Assembly (NCBI RefSeq): GCF_016107525.1
Contig: NZ_JABASR010000014.1
Coordinates: 24,726 to 88,725, forward strand
Source: Psychrobacter aquimaris
GTDB lineage: Bacteria; Pseudomonadota; Gammaproteobacteria; Pseudomonadales; Moraxellaceae
Direction of reading: 5' to 3'
DNA length: 64,000 nucleotides
Part shown: positions 60,080-64,000 of the stretch, one piece after another
Numbering within the stretch: the stretch's first letter is position 1
Layout: every line of letters starts with the position of its first letter
Made by a program: the position numbers and the translations under genes
Notes under the pieces: generated by a model
Database searches by the model: none
Told to the model about the DNA's origin: nothing
Seen by the model: only the letters and a program-made list of their open reading frames with translations

Positions 60080-60108
60080 TTGAAATAGCAGCAACAACTC
60101 TTTATAAT
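60080..60108 (+). promoter_or_regulatory. sigma-70 promoter of the str operon
   Basis: TTGAAA (60080-60085), a 17-base spacer and a perfect TATAAT (60103-60108), about 100 bases before rpsL. The best promoter match I found in the window, as expected for ribosomal protein genes. Confidence 0.85.
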
Positions 60109-60211
60109 ACACTGTCCTAAAAATGGGTGTGCCAAAATCTGTCGTTAAAGTCAGATGGATGGTGCGTTTCCCTATTTTTTTGTTTTATACCAAACGGGAG
60201 AAGGATGCCTC

Positions 60212-60586
60212 ATGGCAACAACTAACCAATTGATTCGTAAAGGTCGCAAAACCATCAAGGAAAAGTCAAAAGTTCCTGCGTTGGAAGCGTGCCCACAACG
60301 TCGTGGTGTATGTACTCGCGTATATACTACTACCCCTAAAAAACCTAACTCAGCCATGCGTAAAGTATGTCGTGTACGTTTGACTTCAGGCTATGAAGTA
60401 TCAAGCTACATCGGCGGCGAAGGTCATAACCTACAAGAGCACAGTGTTGTTCTTATCCGTGGTGGTCGTGTAAAAGATCTACCAGGTGTACGTTATCACA
60501 CCGTTCGTGGTGCATTAGATTGCGCAGGCGTTAAAGACCGTAAGCAAGGTCGCTCTAAATATGGTGCTAAGAAGCCTAAAGTTTAA
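60212..60586 (+). CDS. rpsL: 30S ribosomal protein S12
   Basis: Component of the decoding centre. The 124-aa protein has [13 protein letters not shown] and [13 protein letters not shown]; Lys43 and Lys88 are the streptomycin-sensitive residues, and Asp89 is the usual methylthiolation site. I start at the ATG at 60212 ([11 protein letters not shown]), preceded by GGGAGAAGG, since a longer frame from 60155 adds unrelated residues. rpsG follows after 207 bases, a wide gap for str genes. Confidence 0.98.
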   Translation: MATTNQLIRKGRKTIKEKSKVPALEACPQRRGVCTRVYTTTPKKPNSAMRKVCRVRLTSGYEVSSYIGGEGHNLQEHSVVLIRGGRVKDLPGVRYHTVRGALDCAGVKDRKQGRSKYGAKKPKV

Positions 60587-60793
60587 TAACTAACCGTTAT
60601 TAAATAAGTTTCTTTGTATCAAACATTAACTGTGCATGGGTCTGATGTGAGTAATTTTTGACCAAATGAGTCATTAACCTTTATCACACACCGCCATGCA
60701 GTAAGGCTGACTGACAACTCGATATAACGCCATCAATATTAATTGGTGCGAGATTGTGAATGTCAGACACTCCTGAAGAAAAGGATTATTATT

Positions 60794-61267
60794 ATGCCAA
60801 GACGTCGCGTCGTTGCTACCCGTGAGATCCTACCGGATCCTAAGTTTGGTAGCCAAACTGTTGCAAAATTCATCAACCATGTAATGAGTCATGGTAAAAA
60901 ATCTACTGCTGAGCGTATCGTTTACGGTGCACTTGAAACAGTAAGCGAAAAACGTAAGATCGAAGATCCAGTATCTTTCTTCGAAGAAGTTTTAGAAAAT
61001 GTACGCCCAATGGTAGAAGTGAAAGCTCGCCGTGTTGGTGGTGCAACCTACCAAGTACCAATGGAAGTACGCCCCTCCCGTCGTACTGCCTTGGCTATGC
61101 GTTGGTTAGCTGAAGCTGCTGCTAAGCGTTCTGAAAAATCAATGGCTTTGCGTTTAGCAGGCGAATTGAATGATGCTGCTGATGGCAAGGGCGCTGCTAT
61201 GAAAAAGCGTGACGAAGTTCACCGCATGGCAGATGCTAACAAAGCATTCTCTCATTACCGCTTCTAA
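60794..61267 (+). CDS. rpsG: 30S ribosomal protein S7
   Basis: Primary 16S rRNA binder of the 30S head and, in many bacteria, the translational repressor of the str operon. The 157-aa protein reads [16 protein letters not shown] with [23 protein letters not shown] and [22 protein letters not shown]. The ATG at 60794 follows AAGGATTATT; the longer frame from 60743 reads through sequence unlike S7. fusA follows after 348 bases. Confidence 0.98.
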   Translation: MPRRRVVATREILPDPKFGSQTVAKFINHVMSHGKKSTAERIVYGALETVSEKRKIEDPVSFFEEVLENVRPMVEVKARRVGGATYQVPMEVRPSRRTALAMRWLAEAAAKRSEKSMALRLAGELNDAADGKGAAMKKRDEVHRMADANKAFSHYRF

Positions 61268-61615
61268 GCTACTGTCTATTAGTAGTAGCTTTAGATTAGT
61301 TGGCTAAAGTCAGCTAGTCTTACATTGTTATTTATTCTATTGATTGCCGCCATCGTCTATCTAGTTGTAAGTAGTTTTTCACTATTCACAATGAGATGGC
61401 GGACATCTATCAAGATGTCTCTCTTAACTAAGTATGCTTGTCACTAGAGAGCATCCCAAATTTGATGCCGCACTATTCTTAGTATTTGCTCTTTTTTTGT
61501 CCGTATTAGGCTCAATAATCAGTAAGTAATATTACGAAGCTGACCGCTTTGTCATAGAGTATGAGGTAGAGACACAATACATTATTATATACACGACTTT
61601 TCCTAGGAAAACACT
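61268..61615. other. long gap between rpsG and fusA
   Basis: About 350 bases, unusual inside a str operon. It holds GACATC-TATCAA-GATGTC (61402-61419) and a wider CCGCCAT/ATGGCGG pair (about 61348 and 61395), which may fold in the transcript, and presumably a separate fusA promoter. Confidence 0.45.
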
Positions 61616-63742
61616 ATGGCTCGTAAAACTCCCCTAAAACGCTATCGCAATATTGGTATCTCAGCACACATCGATGCTGGTAAGACAACCACTACTGAGC
61701 GTGTTTTATTTTATACCGGTGTTAGTCACAAACTTGGTGAAGTACATGATGGCGCAGCCACCATGGACTGGATGGAGCAAGAACAAGAGCGCGGTATTAC
61801 TATTACCTCAGCGGCGACAACTTGTTTTTGGTCAGGTATGGCAAAACAGTTTGACGAACATCGCATCAACATCATTGACACCCCAGGTCACGTTGACTTC
61901 ACGATTGAAGTTGAACGTTCTATGCGTGTACTTGATGGCGCTTGCATGGTTTACTGTGCAGTAGGCGGCGTTCAGCCACAGTCTGAGACCGTATGGCGTC
62001 AGGCAAATAAATATAAAGTTCCACGTCTTGCATTCGTAAACAAAATGGATCGCGTTGGCGCTGATTTCTATCGCGTTATCGAGCAGATCAAAACTCGTCT
62101 AGGTGGTAATCCTGTGCCATTGGTTATTCCAATTGGTAAAGAAGATGACTTCGAAGGCGTTGTTGATCTAGTTACGATGAAAGCTCTGTATTGGGATGAA
62201 GCATCTCAAGGCATGCAGTTTGAAGAACGTGAAATACCAGCTGAGTTACAAGAAAAAGCAGAAGAGTATCGCGAACATCTCGTAGAAAATGCGGCTGAAG
62301 CTTCAGAAGAACTCATGAATGAGTATCTAGAAAATGGCGAGTTGTCTGTAGAGCAGATCAACGCTGCTATTCGTCAGTTGACTATTGATAACCAAATCAT
62401 TCCATTACTTTGTGGTACTGCCTTTAAAAACAAAGGTGTACAAAAGATGTTGGATGCGGTTATTCAGTATCTTCCAGCACCAATGGATGTACCTGCTATT
62501 AAAGGTATCCTTGATGACAAAGATGAAACTGAAGGCACTCGTGAAGCGTCAGACGAAGCTCCATTCTCAGCTTTAGCATTCAAAATCATGAATGACAAAT
62601 TCGTTGGTAACTTAACCTTCGTTCGTGTTTATTCAGGTGTTTTGACGCAAGGCAGCAGTGTTTATAATCCAGTTAAAATGAAGCGCGAGCGCGTTGGTCG
62701 TATCGTACAGATGATGGCGAACTCTCAAGAAGAGTTGCAAGAAATCCGTACTGGTGATATCGCTGCATTGGTCGGCATGAAAGATGTAACGACTGGTGAT
62801 ACACTATGTGACGAAAGCAATGTCATCACGCTTGAGCGCATGGAATTCCCAGATCCAGTTATCAGCCTAGCGGTTGAACCTAAGACCAAAGCTGACCAAG
62901 AAAGAATGTCAATCGCTTTAGGTCGTTTGGCAAAAGAAGATCCATCTTTCCGTGTACATACTGACGAAGAGTCTGGTCAGACGATCATCAGTGGTATGGG
63001 TGAGCTGCATCTAGAGATTCTTGTTGATCGTATGAAGCGTGAGTTTAACGTTGAAGCGAACATCGGTGCGCCGCAGGTTGCTTATCGTGAAACGATCCGT
63101 AACACGGTTGAGCAAGAAGGCAAATTCGTACGTCAAACAGGTGGTCGTGGTAAATTCGGTCACGTTTGGTTACGTCTTGAGCCACTTGATCCAGCGGGCG
63201 ACGTTGAGTATGAATTCGCTGAAGAAGTTGTTGGTGGTACTGTACCGAAAGAATTCCATGGTGCTGTTGATAAAGGTATCCAAGAACGCATGAAAAATGG
63301 CGTACTTGCTGGTTATCCAGTGGTTGGCGTAAAAGCGACATTGTATGACGGTTCTTACCATGACGTTGACTCGGATGAGCTATCATTTAAGATGGCTGGT
63401 TCTATGGCATTCAGAAAAGGCTTCATGGCAGCGGATCCAGCGCTACTTGAGCCAATCATGAAAGTTGAAGTTGAAACGCCTGAAGACTACATGGGCGACA
63501 TCATGGGCGATCTTAACCGTCGTCGTGGTTTGGTACAGGGTATGGAAGATTTACCTGGCGGTACTAAACAGATTCGTGCTGAAGTACCATTAGCGGAAAT
63601 GTTTGGTTATGCCACGCAAATGCGCTCTATGTCACAAGGCCGTGCTACTTATTCAATGGAATTCCAAAAGTACGCTGAGATTCCAAAATCAGTTGCTGCT
63701 GACATCATCTCTAAATTCAACAATAAAGATGATGACGAGTAA
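61616..63742 (+). CDS. fusA: elongation factor G
   Basis: GTPase driving translocation on the ribosome. The 708-aa protein shows the G-domain motifs [28 protein letters not shown] and NKMDRVGA in the first 150 residues, then domains II-V with [14 protein letters not shown] and RGKFGHVWL. Length and order match EF-G. CCTAGGAAAAC provides the ribosome site. It lies downstream of rpsG and ahead of tuf, as expected for the str cluster. Confidence 0.98.
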   Translation: MARKTPLKRYRNIGISAHIDAGKTTTTERVLFYTGVSHKLGEVHDGAATMDWMEQEQERGITITSAATTCFWSGMAKQFDEHRINIIDTPGHVDFTIEVERSMRVLDGACMVYCAVGGVQPQSETVWRQANKYKVPRLAFVNKMDRVGADFYRVIEQIKTRLGGNPVPLVIPIGKEDDFEGVVDLVTMKALYWDEASQGMQFEEREIPAELQEKAEEYREHLVENAAEASEELMNEYLENGELSVEQINAAIRQLTIDNQIIPLLCGTAFKNKGVQKMLDAVIQYLPAPMDVPAIKGILDDKDETEGTREASDEAPFSALAFKIMNDKFVGNLTFVRVYSGVLTQGSSVYNPVKMKRERVGRIVQMMANSQEELQEIRTGDIAALVGMKDVTTGDTLCDESNVITLERMEFPDPVISLAVEPKTKADQERMSIALGRLAKEDPSFRVHTDEESGQTIISGMGELHLEILVDRMKREFNVEANIGAPQVAYRETIRNTVEQEGKFVRQTGGRGKFGHVWLRLEPLDPAGDVEYEFAEEVVGGTVPKEFHGAVDKGIQERMKNGVLAGYPVVGVKATLYDGSYHDVDSDELSFKMAGSMAFRKGFMAADPALLEPIMKVEVETPEDYMGDIMGDLNRRRGLVQGMEDLPGGTKQIRAEVPLAEMFGYATQMRSMSQGRATYSMEFQKYAEIPKSVAADIISKFNNKDDDE

Positions 63743-63801
63743 GTAATCGTCTATAAAATATGACAATGTAGCTATTATCTCTATGTTGTCATAGAAGAAT
63801 A

Positions 63802-63845
63802 CGCCAATAACTGGTTAAAAGACTTGTTATTGGCGGTGATTTTCT
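63802..63845 (+). terminator. probable fusA terminator overlapping the tuf promoter
   Basis: CGCCAATAAC (63802-63811) pairs with GTTATTGGCG (63826-63835), a perfect 10-bp stem around a 14-base loop, followed by GTGATTTTCTT. The T run is loose. The right arm overlaps the -35 of the promoter at 63824. Confidence 0.6.
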
Positions 63846-63851
63846 TATAAT
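63824..63851 (+). promoter_or_regulatory. promoter candidate for tuf
   Basis: TTGTTA (63824-63829), a 16-base spacer and TATAAT (63846-63851), 115 bases before the tuf ATG. Confidence 0.7.
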
Positions 63852-63966
63852 ATCTGCACATTAGTATGTGCACCCTTTTAACAATTATCTTAATGTGGTC
63901 AAGATCGTCTTTGTTATCGTATTTATACGAGCTGAGCATTTGACCCCAAAAAAAGAGGAAATACCC

Positions 63967-64000
63967 ATGGCAAAGGCCAAGTTTGAACGCGTAAAGCCAC
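63967..64000 (+). CDS. tuf: elongation factor Tu (5' end only)
   Basis: The window ends after 11 codons, MAKAKFERVKP, which match the EF-Tu N-terminus. AAAGAGGAAATACCC is the ribosome site. Its place after fusA agrees. The rest lies outside the window. Confidence 0.9.
   Translation, partial: MAKAKFERVKP

Overview
The window looks like a chromosomal segment of a Psychrobacter (Moraxellaceae, Gammaproteobacteria). This is inferred from protein character (a TsdA-type thiosulfate dehydrogenase, type B L31, NadV plus NadM-Nudix NAD salvage, the ibaG-murA-hisG-hisD-hisC order, the fadB-fadA pair) and from the AT-leaning base composition; no database search was possible. Almost everything is core metabolism and housekeeping. 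I see no prophage, complete insertion sequence, CRISPR array, rRNA or tRNA gene.

Layout. 0-5 kb: a small DUF2788 membrane protein, argS, a SPOR-domain protein and an orphan PTS-IIC-like membrane protein. 5-7.5 kb: lipoprotein thiosulfate dehydrogenase TsdA and an SDR oxidoreductase. 7.6-12.6 kb: the protein quality-control block clpX, clpP and tig, then rdgB. 13-16.6 kb: sodB, a DUF4145 zinc-ribbon protein, a DUF72 protein and ispA. 17-21 kb: fadB and fadA for fatty acid beta-oxidation. 21-27 kb: a rhomboid-fold protein that has lost its catalytic residues, an isochorismatase-like hydrolase, an HD protein, a DUF1287 protein, psd and dtd. 27-29 kb: phoB and phoR behind a Pho box. 29-38 kb: an M23 peptidase, an exonuclease, a frameshifted alpha/beta hydrolase, a LOG protein, an FAD enzyme, lipoproteins, a GNAT/FemAB-like protein, YceI and rpmE2. 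38-42 kb: an SGNH hydrolase with nadV and nadM-nudix. 42-48 kb: nfuA, metY, a PfkB kinase, rsmI, yraN and a BON lipoprotein. 48-55 kb: an esterase, ibaG, murA, hisG, hisD and hisC. 55-60 kb: fabB-pabB and an EcsC-family protein. 60-64 kb: the str cluster rpsL, rpsG, fusA and the first codons of tuf.

Most genes stand alone or in pairs, and many are closed by a clear intrinsic terminator, often shared by convergent genes. A family of about 170-215 bp non-coding elements with TTAGGGC/GCCCTAA ends sits at three intergenic places (about 651, 23728 and 47246) and behaves like a MITE; one copy carries a 10-bp tandem repeat.

The observations most worth checking are: a PhoR sensor with no membrane segment, a terminator-like hairpin in the phoB leader just after the Pho box, the catalytically dead rhomboid, the MITE family with its variable repeat, and the inverted-repeat pair between nadM and nfuA.
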